A stretch of 64,000 bases of DNA from positions 27,998 to 91,997 of the forward strand of contig PMYL01000023.1 of the NCBI GenBank assembly GCA_003170825.1, given 5' to 3'. The DNA comes from Acidobacteriaceae bacterium (GTDB lineage: Bacteria > Acidobacteriota > Terriglobia > Terriglobales > Acidobacteriaceae). Both the position numbers and the translations under genes were made by a program. Under the pieces are notes generated by a model. That model saw only the letters and a list, made by a program, of their open reading frames with translations. It did not search any database and was not told the origin of the DNA. Below, in pieces: positions 18,165 through 29,419 of this stretch (its first letter is position 1; each line of letters begins with the position of its first letter).

Positions 18165-18740
18165 TTATCCGGCGTTCAGCGTCTTCAACAGGCTCCGAGG
18201 CTCGCGCTGTATCTTCTCTTGTAGAAGCGTAATCGCGTACAAGAGTTGCTCGGGCCGTGGTGGACACCCCGGAACATACACGTCTACTGGAATCACCTGG
18301 TTCACTCCCTGCACCAGCGCATAGTTGTTGAAAACCCCGCCTGAGGTCGCGCAGGCGCCCATCGAAATCACCCATTTCGGCTCCGGCATCTGATCGTAGA
18401 GCCGCCGGATCACCGGGGCCATCTTCTGCGAAACCCGTCCGGCAACCACCATCAGGTCCGACTGCCGCGGCGAGGGCCGGAAGACCTCAGCCCCAAACCG
18501 CGCGATATCGAAGCGCGCCGCGCCCATCGACATCATTTCGATGGCGCAGCAGGCCAAGCCAAAGGTCATCGGCCACACCGAGTTCTTGCGCACCCAGTTC
18601 ACCGCAAAATCCAGCGAGGTCAGAAAGACGCCCTCCGGCTGCTCGTAGCCGTAGCTCACCTCTTGGAGCTTGGCGCGATTCTTCCCGCTGCTCTCCAATG
18701 CTCCAAAAAGATAGTGGTCCCGCTCTGCCGTCGCCGCCAT
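18165..18740 (-). CDS. nuoB: NADH-quinone oxidoreductase subunit B (isolated gene)
   Basis: Subunit B of respiratory complex I (191 aa), the peripheral-arm protein that carries cluster N2, the last iron-sulfur centre before quinone. The four cluster ligands are seen: the vicinal Cys64-Cys65 ([10 protein letters not shown]), Cys130 ([10 protein letters not shown]) and Cys159 (VPGCPPRPE). Both family signatures and the length are normal. Unlike most nuoB genes it has no nuoA, nuoC or nuoD beside it; its neighbours are an OmpA-like gene and an ammonium channel. It could be a second copy or the only copy if the complex I genes are dispersed. A homologous hydrogenase small subunit is excluded by the cysteine pattern. 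Confidence 0.92.
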   Translation of the reverse strand: MAATAERDHYLFGALESSGKNRAKLQEVSYGYEQPEGVFLTSLDFAVNWVRKNSVWPMTFGLACCAIEMMSMGAARFDIARFGAEVFRPSPRQSDLMVVAGRVSQKMAPVIRRLYDQMPEPKWVISMGACATSGGVFNNYALVQGVNQVIPVDVYVPGCPPRPEQLLYAITLLQEKIQREPRSLLKTLNAG

Positions 18741-19116
18741 ATCGTTAATATATAACTCCTTTCGTCAAGAAGGCATGGTCAGGATTGCTCTCTTTTCAAG
18801 AATGGCTCTTGTGCGGCCCATTCGCTCTGGCAAACACCGCAACCCCCTGTTCCCTGTTTCCTCATCCCCCCGCTCCCCTTCGCATTGCATCTCCCACGCC
18901 CGCCTCGTCCCCAAAACCGCGAAAAATGGGCAAAAACCGCTGAAATTCCGCCTATCCGCACAAAATCCTTTTCAAAGCCTTATGAAAACTTTATAAAGGA
19001 TGCACCAATCAAATCGGATCTTTGACCCTCTGTTCTTCTGCTCGCCGGTCGCTGCCCGCAGGAGTTTTTGCCTGTTCATTCATCCATTCGTACACACCCT
19101 TTCGGAGCGGAATCGC
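18741..19116. other. Divergent intergenic region nuoB / amt1
   Basis: A 376-bp gap between divergent genes, so it should hold both promoters. It contains a CCCTGTTCCCTGTTTCC short repeat tract (about 18845-18875) and AT-rich runs (TTAATATATAAC near 18746 and ACTTTATAAAGG near 18988). The track start of amt at 19000 would take in part of this region and is not favoured. Confidence 0.4.
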
Positions 19117-20532
<1,416 letters not shown>

Positions 20533-20601
20533 TTCAACCCGGCGGGGGCCGGTCGCAAGCAGGGCTCCCGCCGTTCAAGCTCGCAAACGAGGAATCCGCC
20601 C

Positions 20602-20940
20602 ATGCTCAAGATTGAAGCGGTGATCCAGCCCGCCAAGCTGGATGCAGTCAAGGAAGCCCTGATCGAAGCCGGCATCGAGGGCATTACCATCCTGGAAGCC
20701 CGCGGCCACGGCCGCCAGAAGGGACACACCGAGTTTTATCGCGGCCGCGAGTACACCATCGACCTGCTGCCCAAGATCAAGCTCGAAATCGTCGTCGGCG
20801 ACGCGCTCAAGGAGAAGGCCGTGCAGGCCATCCTCGGCGCCGCCCGCACCGGCCACATCGGCGACGGAAAGATCTTCGTCAGCCGCGTCGACGAGGCCAT
20901 CCGCATCCGCAACGACGAACGCGGCGAAACCGCCCTTTAG
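20602..20940 (+). CDS. glnK: Nitrogen regulatory protein PII, copy 1
   Basis: A 112-aa trimeric PII signal protein that binds ATP/ADP and 2-oxoglutarate and gates the Amt channel. The T-loop carries the uridylylation site Tyr51 ([14 protein letters not shown]), and the nucleotide/2-OG parts [19 protein letters not shown] and [14 protein letters not shown] are intact. Linkage to amt supports the GlnK role, though GlnB and GlnK cannot be told apart by sequence alone. The glnD gene 3 kb downstream would modify Tyr51. It is followed by a large palindromic element. Confidence 0.93.
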   Translation: MLKIEAVIQPAKLDAVKEALIEAGIEGITILEARGHGRQKGHTEFYRGREYTIDLLPKIKLEIVVGDALKEKAVQAILGAARTGHIGDGKIFVSRVDEAIRIRNDERGETAL

Positions 20941-21437
20941 AGCGGTTCTCCGGTTTTCGTGCCATTACTGGCAACCTGCAAGGTGGCTCGCCGCGGCGAG
21001 CCACTCAACTGAAGTGGTGTCGCTCTACAGCAACTGGAGAACCGCCGTAGCCGCCGGCTGAAGCCGTCTTCCAACCGGCGCAGACCCAATCCGCCCCCGC
21101 CGAGAGGCATTTTCCTGCGCAACCGGCCTCTCGGCGCGTACGGCCCAGGGGCCGGGCAACGGGAAAATTCCTTCAGCACAATAACGATGAAATTGCCATA
21201 GGGCTTTATCTTATCCTTATAAAAATCATTTAAGAATTGAACAAATATCACATCTCAGCGAATCGGCGCCTCCGCGCCCGTGCGTGTTCGCTGAGTCCTG
21301 CTCCGGCGGCAGCCTGAAACCATCCAGGCTCTCATTTGTTGGTGCAAACTCATTCAGTTCATCCGGAATGGCGGCCGGAATCCCGCCTCATCGCATGGCT
21401 TTGGCCCACTGCATCTCTCTTGGGAGTGAAAAACCGT
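20941..21437. other. Intergenic region between the two amt-glnK units
   Basis: No gene is supported in this 497-bp gap. It holds the multi-hairpin element at 20942-21043 and a hairpin CGCCGAGAGGC/GCCTCTCGGCG (21098-21108 with 21126-21136). An AT-rich stretch (about 21180-21255, with CTTATCCTTATAAAAATCATTT) is the likely promoter area for amt2. Confidence 0.5.
20942..21043. repeat. Cloverleaf-like palindromic element after glnK1
   Basis: An outer stem GCGGTTCTCCGGTT / AACTGGAGAACCGC (one mismatch) encloses three hairpins. They are TGCCA-TTAC-TGGCA, the perfect 22-bp palindrome GTGGCTCGCCG|CGGCGAGCCAC (20983-21004), and CCACT-caactga-AGTGG. The middle two overlap slightly in pairing choice. 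It may act as a transcript end or be a mobile palindromic repeat. Confidence 0.55.
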
Positions 21438-22883
21438 ATGTGTCGTCGCGCAATCAAACTGCTGCTCCTGTCTGCCGTCCTGGGAATCCCGGCCCTGGCC
21501 CTGGCCCTGGCCCCCAACCTGTCCCCAGCCCCCACGGCTCCAGACACCCAGGCCCAGATCGCCGCCCTCCAGCAGGCCATCCAAGCCAACCAGACCGCTA
21601 CCGCCAATGCTCAGATGTCTGGCGATAACGCCTGGATGCTGACCTCGGCTGCCCTGGTCCTGCTCATGACCGGTCCCGGACTGGCTCTCTTCTACGGCGG
21701 TCTGGTCCGCAAGAAGAACATACTCGGCACCATGATGCAGAGCTTCGCCATGATGTGCCTGGTCACCGTTCTCTGGGCCGTCGTCGGCTACTCGCTGGCC
21801 TTCGGCCACGGCAACGCCTTCGTCGGCGGCTTCGAGCACCTCTTCCTGCGCGGCGTGGGCCTCACTCCCAACCTCGATTATGCCGCCACCATTCCCGAGC
21901 AGACCCTGATGATCTACCAGTTGATGTTCGCCATCATCACCCCGGCGCTCATCTGCGGCGCCTTTGCCGAGCGCATGAAGTTCAGTTCCATGGCGATCTT
22001 CCTCTCGCTCTGGTTGCTGTTCATCTATTGCCCCATGGCCCATATGGTCTGGGGCGTCGGCGGATTGCTCAACTCCGCCAACATCCACGCCGCTTTCCCC
22101 AGTTTCGATTTCGCCGGCGGCACCGTCGTCCACATCACCAGCGGCGTCTCGGCTCTGGTTTGCTGCCTCTATTTGGGCAAGCGCATCGGCTACCCGCATA
22201 CCAAGATGCAGCCCCACTCGATGGTGCTCAGCTTCATCGGGGCCTGTCTGCTGTGGGTGGGCTGGTTCGGCTTCAACGCCGGAAGCGCGCTCGCGGCCGG
22301 CCCCCTGGCCACCAGCGCTTTCGTCAATACCCACTTTGCCACCGCCGCGGCGGCCATCGGCTGGTCCATCGCCGAGTGGATCCGCAACGGCAAGCCCACC
22401 GCCCTCGGCGCCATCTCCGGCGCGGTTGCCGGACTGGTCGCCATCACCCCCGCCTCCGGCTTTGTCCAGCCCATGAGCGCCCTGGCCATCGGCCTCATCG
22501 CCGGCGTCGTCTGCTTCACCATGGTCTTCATCGTCAAGAGCCTCTTCGGCTACGACGACTCCCTGGACGCCTTTGGAGTCCACGGAGCCGGCGGAACCGT
22601 CGGCGCCCTGCTCACCGGCATCTTCGCCGCCAGCGTCATCAACCCGGTCTTCAAGGACGCGGCCGGCAACCCGCTCCCCTCCGGCGCCATCGACGGCCAC
22701 TGGGGTCAGTTGCTCAACCAGGCCGCCGGCGTCGGCATTGCCTGGAGCATCTCCATCGTCGGCACATTGGTGCTGCTCTTCGTCGTTGACAAGCTCTTCG
22801 GTCTGCGCGTCTCCGCCGAAGACGAAGCCGCCGGCCTCGACCTCTCGCAGCACAATGAGGAAGGCTACGACCTCGCCTCGTAA
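21438..22883 (+). CDS. amt: Ammonium transporter, copy 2
   Basis: A second Amt channel of 481 aa, closely similar to copy 1 across the whole length, including the C-terminal LDLSQHNEEGYDL tail. The ATG at 21438 follows GGGAGTG and opens a signal peptide (LLLLSAVLGIPALALALA). The pore histidines (GGTVVHITSG, FGVHGAGGTVGA) and the ICGAFAERMKFSS motif are intact. The region after the signal peptide is several residues longer and rich in Gln/Ala/Thr (ALQQAIQANQTATANAQ). Differences are spread along the gene, so this is an old tandem duplication, not an assembly artefact. Its own PII gene follows 264 bp downstream. Confidence 0.95.
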   Translation: MCRRAIKLLLLSAVLGIPALALALAPNLSPAPTAPDTQAQIAALQQAIQANQTATANAQMSGDNAWMLTSAALVLLMTGPGLALFYGGLVRKKNILGTMMQSFAMMCLVTVLWAVVGYSLAFGHGNAFVGGFEHLFLRGVGLTPNLDYAATIPEQTLMIYQLMFAIITPALICGAFAERMKFSSMAIFLSLWLLFIYCPMAHMVWGVGGLLNSANIHAAFPSFDFAGGTVVHITSGVSALVCCLYLGKRIGYPHTKMQPHSMVLSFIGACLLWVGWFGFNAGSALAAGPLATSAFVNTHFATAAAAIGWSIAEWIRNGKPTALGAISGAVAGLVAITPASGFVQPMSALAIGLIAGVVCFTMVFIVKSLFGYDDSLDAFGVHGAGGTVGALLTGIFAASVINPVFKDAAGNPLPSGAIDGHWGQLLNQAAGVGIAWSISIVGTLVLLFVVDKLFGLRVSAEDEAAGLDLSQHNEEGYDLAS

Positions 22884-23486
<603 letters not shown>

Positions 23487-23627
23487 GAACCCTCCGTGGA
23501 AATCGGGGGCTGGATGCCTCAAATTCTCCGTGCCCCATCCTTGCGCCTTTTTTTCTGCGCAAGGGTGGGATACCGCGTACCTCGTTTCGAAACTTGGTCT
23601 CAAGTTCGCGCGTGCTACACCCCTGGC

Positions 23628-23927
23628 ATGAAATCCAGCGAAGCGCTCCATTCCGCTGAGAACGTCGATCGCAGGAGACTCATCCTGTCTCTTGCCGGAG
23701 CCGCTCTCATCTCGGCCGTTGGTTTCGGTATGATCTTTCTTTTCGTTGCCTGGCTGGTCCCTCTCTTGATGATGTGGTCGCTCAAAGATCCCCATAGCAC
23801 GGTCATTCCGCTAACGGCGTTTTTGGTGTTCATTTTTTCGCTGTCCGCGATCATTCGGGTGGCGCGCAAGCGACGCTCTGCCCGAAAAGAGCGTTCCAAT
23901 CCTAAACGGACAATTCTGTCGCTCTAA
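23628..23927 (+). CDS. Small two-helix membrane protein, hypothetical
   Basis: A 99-aa frame from the ATG at 23628 with two hydrophobic segments (LAGAALISAVGFGMIFLFVAWLVPLLMM and VIPLTAFLVFIFSLSAII) and a strongly basic C-terminus (ARKRRSARKERSNPKR). The track start at 23496 has no support and lies in a non-coding-looking stretch. No family was recognised. It sits between glnK2 and glnD, but a nitrogen role is not shown. Confidence 0.4.
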   Translation: MKSSEALHSAENVDRRRLILSLAGAALISAVGFGMIFLFVAWLVPLLMMWSLKDPHSTVIPLTAFLVFIFSLSAIIRVARKRRSARKERSNPKRTILSL

Positions 23928-24109
23928 AAACCTCGGGAATAGCTGTAAAGCCGCGCTTGCGGCCCGGAAAAGGCATTTCCAGCGGCCAATCGCACCACCC
24001 GCCCGTCCCGTTTTTCGAGACACGGCAACCAAAAATCCCCCATCCGCTCCAACTTCGCTTATGCTGTTAACAATTCCTTACTTGCTTCGGCGAGCCACAC
24101 ACAACACTC

Positions 24110-26716
24110 ATGAATCCAGTCGCTTTCGCGGTTGACGATCTTCGGGAGCAGTATACGCGGGAGATGGCGCTTGTCCGCCAGACCTGTGAGCGCACCGGCG
24201 ACGGCACCGCCGCCATCCGACGCCGCTCCGCCGTCGTCGACCGTATCCTCATTGAAATGTGGCGCCGCGCCTTCGCCGGCTTGCCCGCCCAGAACATCTC
24301 CCTTCTCGCCCTGGGCGGCTACGGCCGCAAAGATCTCTTCCCCTACTCCGACATCGATGTCCTCTTCGCCTTTGCCGATGAAAAAATTGAGGCCCAATCC
24401 AAGGACGCCGTACGCCTCATCATCCAGGGCATGTGGGACATCGGCCTGCGCGCCAGCCCCAGCTCCCGCACCGTCAAGGAAGCCGGCCGCTTCGACCCCG
24501 ACAACCTCGAGTTCACCCTCGCCACCCTCGACCGCCGCTTCCTCGCCGGCCAGTTTCCCCTCTACCAGCAGCTCCACCAGGTCACCTTCCCCGGCCTCGT
24601 GCTCAGCGAGTGGAACACCATCACTCAAAAATTAGGCGAAATCGCCCGTTCCCGCCACGCCAAGTTCGGCAACACCATCTTCCATCTCGAGCCCAACCTC
24701 AAGGACTGTCCCGGCGGCCTGCGCGACTACCACCTCGCCGTCTGGTTCGCCCTGCTCTTCCACCTCAAGGAGACCAAGGAATGGCCCCGCCAGCGCGGCG
24801 GCGTCTTCCAGAGCGCGCGCGGCGACGCCGAGGCCGCCTTCGACTTCCTCGCCGCCGCCCGCTGTTTCCTCCACTTCCGCCACGGCCGCGACGACAATAT
24901 CCTCGACTGGCAGTCCCAGGACGAGGCCGCCGCCAACTCCATCGGACTTGAAACCCGCGGCACCGCCGACCCGGCCTACTGGATGCGGACCTACTATCGA
25001 CACGCCCGCATCGTCTACCGCCGCGCCGCCCTGCTCATGGAGCACCTGCCCGCTCCGGTCAGCTTCTACCGCCAGTTCCGCCGCCGCCGCACCCCCATCG
25101 CCGGCACCGACTTCCTCCTCGACCAGGGCCGCATCGACATCGTCCCCGGCGCCCAGTTCAACGACACCAGCGCCATCCTGCGCATCTTCTCGCTCATGGC
25201 CACTCACGGCTACACGCTCTCCCAGGCCGCCGAAGACCGCATCACCGACGCTCTGCCCGCCCTCGCCATCCACATCCCCGAGGGCCCCTATCTGTGGAAC
25301 GCCCTGCGCGAAGTCCTGCTCGGACCCCACGCCGCCCACGCCCTCCGCACCATGCACGCCCTCGGCGTCCTTGAAATGCTCATCCCCGAGTTCCATGGGA
25401 TCGACGCCCTGGTTATTCGGGATTCTTATCACCGCTACACCGTCGACGAGCACACCTTCCTCACCATCGACAACGTCCACGGCCTCCGCCAGCCGGTCAA
25501 CGAACACGAGCAGCGCCTGGCCCAGCTCCTGCCCGAAATCGACCGCCTCGACCTGTTTCTCCTCGCCCTCCTGCTCCACGACACCGGCAAGGCCCGCCGT
25601 ACCGGCGAACATGCCGTCCAGAGCGTCGAACTGGCCGACGCATTCCTCGCCCGCCTCGACCTCGACTCCGAGGAGCGCGAGTCCATCCTCAAGCTCATCC
25701 GCCTCCATCTGGAAATGTCGGCCGCCCTGCGCCGCGACATCTTCGATCTCGAAAACGTTCGCGGCTTCTCTGAGAAAATCGGCAGCCCCCAGCTCCTCAA
25801 GATGCTCACCATCATGACCTTCGCCGACATCAAGGCCGTCAACCCCGAAGCCCTCACTCCATGGAAGGCCGAGAACCTCTGGCAGTTCTATATGTCCACC
25901 GCCAACTTCATGGACCGTTCCGTCGACGAGGTCCGCTACCACGCCGCCATCGACCCCACTCTGCTCAACCGCCTCCGCGCCATGGTTCCCGCAGCCCGGT
26001 ACGACGCCCTGGGGCAGTTCCTTGAAGGCCTCCCGCAGCGCTACCTGCAAACCCGCCTCCCCGAGCAGATCCGCAATCACTTCCTGATGGCCCTCAACCT
26101 CGACCAGGACCCCGTCCAGCTCGACCTCCGCCCCAACCGCCAGCTCTTCGACCTCACCGTCATCACCCGCGACCGCACCCGCCTCTTTGCCGACGTAGCC
26201 GGCGCCCTCGCCGCCTGGGGCATGAACATCGTCAAGGCCGGCGCCTTCTCCAACGAAGCCGGCGTCATCGTCGACAGCTTCCACTTCACCGACGTCTTTC
26301 ACACCCTCGAGCTCAACCCCAGCGAGAAAGACCGCTTCCTCGCCAATCTCCACGACGTCGTCGCGCAAAAGGTCTCGGTCCAGCAGTTGCTGGAGGCCCG
26401 CAGCCACATGAACCGCCCCGCCAACCTCAAAGTCGAAGTGGCCACCCGCCTCGAGTTCGACTCCGAATCCTCCACCCACTCCACCATCCTGCAGGTCGTC
26501 GCCCAGGATGTTCCCGGCCTGCTCCGCCAGATCGCCCTCTCCCTCAGCACCCACCAGTGCAACATCAAGGTAGCCCTCATCGACACCGAAGGCGAAACCG
26601 CCATCGACGTCTTCTATCTCACCAGCCGCGACGAAAAGCTAACTCAAGAAGCCCAGCAATCCCTCGCCAAAGACCTCACCGCCGCACTCGACTCGATGCG
26701 CACCCCCGCCGCATAG
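24110..26716 (+). CDS. glnD: [Protein-PII] uridylyltransferase / uridylyl-removing enzyme
   Basis: An 868-aa bifunctional nitrogen sensor that adds UMP to PII Tyr51 when glutamine is low and removes it when glutamine is high. The N-terminal nucleotidyltransferase motif is [18 protein letters not shown] (near residues 65-85). The linker [18 protein letters not shown] is typical. The HD hydrolase domain (about 425-560) has [15 protein letters not shown] and [10 protein letters not shown]. Two C-terminal ACT domains (about 685-765 and 795-868) bind glutamine. The length is close to E. coli GlnD (890 aa). It completes the amt-glnK-amt-glnK-glnD block. No Shine-Dalgarno is obvious before the ATG. 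Confidence 0.95.
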   Translation: MNPVAFAVDDLREQYTREMALVRQTCERTGDGTAAIRRRSAVVDRILIEMWRRAFAGLPAQNISLLALGGYGRKDLFPYSDIDVLFAFADEKIEAQSKDAVRLIIQGMWDIGLRASPSSRTVKEAGRFDPDNLEFTLATLDRRFLAGQFPLYQQLHQVTFPGLVLSEWNTITQKLGEIARSRHAKFGNTIFHLEPNLKDCPGGLRDYHLAVWFALLFHLKETKEWPRQRGGVFQSARGDAEAAFDFLAAARCFLHFRHGRDDNILDWQSQDEAAANSIGLETRGTADPAYWMRTYYRHARIVYRRAALLMEHLPAPVSFYRQFRRRRTPIAGTDFLLDQGRIDIVPGAQFNDTSAILRIFSLMATHGYTLSQAAEDRITDALPALAIHIPEGPYLWNALREVLLGPHAAHALRTMHALGVLEMLIPEFHGIDALVIRDSYHRYTVDEHTFLTIDNVHGLRQPVNEHEQRLAQLLPEIDRLDLFLLALLLHDTGKARRTGEHAVQSVELADAFLARLDLDSEERESILKLIRLHLEMSAALRRDIFDLENVRGFSEKIGSPQLLKMLTIMTFADIKAVNPEALTPWKAENLWQFYMSTANFMDRSVDEVRYHAAIDPTLLNRLRAMVPAARYDALGQFLEGLPQRYLQTRLPEQIRNHFLMALNLDQDPVQLDLRPNRQLFDLTVITRDRTRLFADVAGALAAWGMNIVKAGAFSNEAGVIVDSFHFTDVFHTLELNPSEKDRFLANLHDVVAQKVSVQQLLEARSHMNRPANLKVEVATRLEFDSESSTHSTILQVVAQDVPGLLRQIALSLSTHQCNIKVALIDTEGETAIDVFYLTSRDEKLTQEAQQSLAKDLTAALDSMRTPAA

Positions 26717-27211
26717 CGCCACACCACCAGATTCCAACCGCCAACTTGCGAACTTGCTACCGCCGCATAGCGGCGCGCGAACTCGCTGCTTTCATTCCAG
26801 CCCCCTCCAATACCACAAAAAAGGCTTGTCATCCTGAGCGTTCAAAAAGGCTTGTCATCCTGAGCGACCGGACCCTGAGCATTGTGAAGGGGAAGGGAGT
26901 CGAAGGACCTGCGGTTGCTTTTTGTGCTTTGAATGGGCGCGGTTTCAACTGCGCCACTGGGGCAGGCCCCGGTAGGCCGGGGTTTCAACCCCGGCAACAG
27001 ACCATCCACAAGTTTTTAGAAATCAACCCTCGCGGCGAAGCCGCGCTCTAACCCCCGCCCCCACCCCCACAAGAGCTGTCATCCTGAGCGGAGCGCAGCG
27101 GAGTCGAAGAACCTGCGGTTGCTTTTCGTCGCTTTGGTAGGCCGGGGTTTCAACCCCGACACCACCCCATCCACAAGATTTTAGAAATCAACCCACGCGG
27201 CGAAGTCGCGT
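26717..27211. other. Repeat-rich intergenic region after glnD
   Basis: No gene is supported in this 495-bp gap. It is made mainly of two tandem copies of a composite repeat (see the repeat entry) and a short CGCCGCATAGCGGCG palindromic stretch near 26760-26775. It runs directly into the stop codon of the type ISP remnant at 27212, so it marks the edge of the accessory region. Confidence 0.7.
26826..27211. repeat. Two tandem copies of a three-block composite repeat
   Basis: Block A runs from GTCATCCTGAGCG to GTCGAAGRACCTGCGGTTGCTTTT. Block B is GGTAGGCCGGGGTTTCAACC followed by CCG. Block C is CCATCCACAAG-TTTTAGAAATC followed by a CGCGGCGAAG stem. Copy 1 spans about 26826-27051 (with block A's start doubled) and copy 2 about 27078-27211. 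Block A also occurs between amt2 and glnK2. Each block contains a palindromic core (for example CCGGGGTTTCAACCCCGG). Confidence 0.75.
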
Positions 27212-27520
27212 TCAAACCTGCTCGATCCCCAACCCGGCCAGTTCCCGCACCAGCCGCACTGTCTCCACAGAAACCGTCACCACCTGCTCCACCAGCCGCA
27301 CAATATATTCTGGATCATCCTCCCGGTTCGGATCGTTCTTGAGTCCCGACCGCGCATCGGTCGAAACCCGGTACTGGTCCACCACCCACTCCAGCGCGCT
27401 CCGGTTCCCCAGCCGGTACTCATACGCCTCCGCAGGAATCCCGCTCAGCGTCAGAAACTCGTTATACCGCAACTGCGTCTTGTCCTTCGACAGCGCCATC
27501 TTCTCCACGCGCCAATTCAG
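27212..27520 (-). pseudogene. Type ISP restriction-modification enzyme, C-terminal remnant
   Basis: About 100 residues match the extreme C-terminus of single-chain type ISP restriction-modification enzymes: YNEFLTLSGIPAEAYEYRLG, ALEWVVDQYRVSTDARSG, NDPNREDDPEYIVRLVEQVV and a TVSVETVRLVREL ending. The frame begins without a credible start, and the first ~20 residues of the track ORF (SKNSIRWSGGRGTLN) look unrelated. The intact enzyme is about 1,500 residues long. The matching N-terminal piece lies on the same strand at 30295-30555, so one gene was split and its middle replaced by the intervening 2.7 kb. Confidence 0.8.
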
Positions 27521-27686
27521 TGTGCCTCTCCCTCCGCTCCAGCGGATACTGTTCTTGCTTTTCATACTCGATATGCAGCTTCATCAGCGCAGTTCCGTAA
27601 TATATTCCTGCCGGTTTGTGCTGTCTTCGTCGTATGATTCTAGAAGCGTCCCTGTCTAGGCGGGCGCTTACCGAGGCGAGCAAATA

Positions 27687-28610
27687 ATGCCTATTCAGCT
27701 ACTTGAGCACGCGGATAGCATACGGCGGGCAATCGCGCCGGGAATAACCCTAAAGCGTAAATCCGCCCTGGGCCAGTTCATGACGCCCGCGCCAGTAGCG
27801 CGATTCATGGCCTCGATGTTTCCGCCAAGCACGCTGACTAAATGCAAATTGCTTGATGCAGGGGCAGGGGTCGGCGCACTCACCTGCGCCTTCCTCGACC
27901 GCTGGGCTACCTCCGACGGATTCTCCTTTCACGATGCGCAGATAGATGCCTACGAGATTGACCCTACCCTACGCGCCCACCTTAATCGGACGTTGGCCCG
28001 CTACCTCTCGCGGCTCCCCGTAAGCTATCGTGTGGTTCCAGATGACTTTATCGAGGCAGCCGCAATACAAAGTTTGGCTCCTCGGCGATATACGCACGCG
28101 ATCTTGAATCCGCCATACAAAAAGATCAGCAGCTTATCGAGTCACCGCATGATCTTGAGGCAGGTAGGCATCGAGACAGTGAATTTATACTCCGCCTTCG
28201 TCGCCTTAGCCCTGTCCCTGATGAAGCCGGGCGGTCAGCTAGTCGCCATCATCCCGCGCAGCTTCTGCAACGGTCCCTACTATCGCCCGTTCCGCGAATA
28301 CCTTCTCAACCGCGCTGCATTACGCCACCTGCACCTATTCGCATCACGAACCACGGCATTCAAGGACGACGATGTGCTCCAGGAGAACGTCATCATGCGG
28401 CTGGAGTGCGCTGGGGTCCAGAGTAACGTCACGGTTTCCAACTCCACCGATGACAGCTTTAGCGACCTTGTGACTCATGAGCAGCCCTTTGACCGGATTG
28501 TCTTCCCAGATGACGTGGACAAGTTTATCCACGTCCCGACCTCGCTCGGATACAACGCCATCGAACTGTCCAAGGGCGTACTCTTTCCTTTGCTCGAAAA
28601 CGCCGCCTGA
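27687..28610 (+). pseudogene. BsuBI/PstI-type adenine-N6 DNA methyltransferase, C-terminally truncated
   Basis: A 307-aa protein with the class I methyltransferase core: ALGQFMTPAPVARFMASMF at the start, AdoMet motif I LLDAGAGVGALT, and catalytic NPPY (HAILNPPYKKISSLSSHRM). This is the Eco57I/BsuBI-type methylase family, usually about 500 residues, with target recognition in the C-terminal 200. Here similarity stops after RIVFPDDVDKFIHVPT and a short unrelated tail (LSKGVLFPLLENAA) ends at a stop. The protein therefore lacks most of its recognition domain and probably cannot protect a site. The start ATG is clear. The gene converges on the nuclease gene, 10 bp between stops. Its BsuBI-like nuclease partner survives only as a fragment at 29774-30310. 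Confidence 0.8.
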
Positions 28611-28620
28611 ATCACCGTTA

Positions 28621-29103
28621 TCAGAACATGATGCTCCAGGTCGGATAGATGCCTCTTGCGCGTCCGAACAGCTCCTGAAGAGTCAATTCTATGTATGCAC
28701 CCGTGATCGTATTCACGAGGATGAACTTGTAACGCAGTTTAAGGTTCTGAGCCACAAGCAATTCAGCGGTAGTCAACGCGAAAAAGTAACCCCTGAAGTC
28801 CTCCGGCAGCTTGCGATTGCTCGACTTCACCTCACAAACTACTATGTTGTCTAGATTGCGCGCGATCTCCGCAGGATCATCCAGGTTCACTGTCGCTAAA
28901 AGTTTCACAACATCGAACGCCTTGCCGTAAACCACGAGATTCTTTTTCGCGTACTCAACCAATAACATCCGCTTCTGTTTGGCGGTTGGTATGACAAATC
29001 CAGTACCGCTTTGCAGCAATATCTGTGCCGCCCTTTTCGCAGTCTGGTTGCGACTCGCTTCGGCGAGTGCCGCTCCCGCCTTCGCCTCTGTCCCCTCGTC
29101 CAC
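28621..29103 (-). CDS. Putative PD-(D/E)XK-type nuclease encoded with an XRE regulator
   Basis: A 160-aa protein starting at GTG 29103, which abuts the TAA of the upstream regulator (TAAGTG), so the two are translationally coupled. The second half carries LDNIVVCEVKSSNRKLPEDF, a plausible E-x-K catalytic core after a beta strand, followed by an alpha/beta continuation (FFALTTAELLVAQNLKLRYK). The N-terminal third is Ala/Lys-rich. Gene order regulator-then-nuclease resembles controller (C) protein-type restriction systems. The family is not one I can name; restriction endonuclease is inferred from the motif and context. No complete methyltransferase matching it is present nearby. Confidence 0.55.
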   Translation of the reverse strand: MDEGTEAKAGAALAEASRNQTAKRAAQILLQSGTGFVIPTAKQKRMLLVEYAKKNLVVYGKAFDVVKLLATVNLDDPAEIARNLDNIVVCEVKSSNRKLPEDFRGYFFALTTAELLVAQNLKLRYKFILVNTITGAYIELTLQELFGRARGIYPTWSIMF

Positions 29104-29373
29104 TTACTGTCCTCTTTTCGCCTTGGACTTCGCAGATGGTGCAAGCGCTGAAACGGGCACATCCTCGGAAACTGTAAAAAGCACAGATGGGCCCACCTCA
29201 AGAGCATCCGCGATCCGCCAGATGTTCGCGAGGCTGACGTTACGCTCTCCACGCTCAACGCCGCCGATGTAGGTTCGGTGGAGACCGGCCAATTCCGCGA
29301 GCCGTTCTTGAGAGTGACCGCGACGCTCCCTTATCGCTCTCATCCGAAATCCAAAAGCTGCTATTCGATCCAT
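29104..29373 (-). CDS. XRE-family helix-turn-helix regulator (controller-protein-like)
   Basis: An 89-aa DNA-binding protein. The helix-turn-helix spans about residues 10-65 ([20 protein letters not shown], then [20 protein letters not shown]), the pattern of C proteins that time expression of restriction enzymes. A short Lys/Ala tail follows. It is the first gene of a two-gene unit with the nuclease gene. A perfect 14-bp palindrome TCGTCTGCAGACGA lies 32 bp upstream of its start and is a candidate self-control site. Host-type antitoxin regulators of the same fold are the alternative. Confidence 0.8.
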   Translation of the reverse strand: MDRIAAFGFRMRAIRERRGHSQERLAELAGLHRTYIGGVERGERNVSLANIWRIADALEVGPSVLFTVSEDVPVSALAPSAKSKAKRGQ

Positions 29374-29405
29374 TTGAAGGAGATTGTAGGGTTATTGGGC
29401 AAGCT

Positions 29406-29419
29406 TCGTCTGCAGACGA
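29406..29419. promoter_or_regulatory. Palindrome upstream of the XRE regulator, candidate operator
   Basis: TCGTCTGCAGACGA is a perfect 14-bp palindrome 33-46 bp upstream of the regulator start (minus strand). C proteins bind such symmetric sites in their own promoters. It also contains a CTGCAG hexamer, the PstI recognition sequence. Confidence 0.45.

Noticed and set aside
20960-20985. Sigma-54 promoter TGGCAACCTGCA upstream of amt2
   Set aside because: The spacing between GG and GC is too short for a -24/-12 promoter.
20942-21043. tRNA gene
   Set aside because: The folding outline is cloverleaf-like but it lacks T-loop (GTTCGA) and anticodon-arm features and is longer than a tRNA.
21354-22853. 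A 499-aa minus-strand ORF
   Set aside because: Shadow of amt2; low-complexity acidic content.
24632-26554. A 640-aa minus-strand ORF
   Set aside because: Shadow of glnD with Val/Glu/Gly-rich content and no family signature.
26826-27211. CRISPR-like array
   Set aside because: Only two long composite copies with palindromic blocks and no regular short spacers.
27521-27565. First ~15 residues of the 117-aa ORF as part of the type ISP remnant
   Set aside because: They do not resemble the family and include a Gly/Arg/Trp-rich stretch; probably beyond the break.
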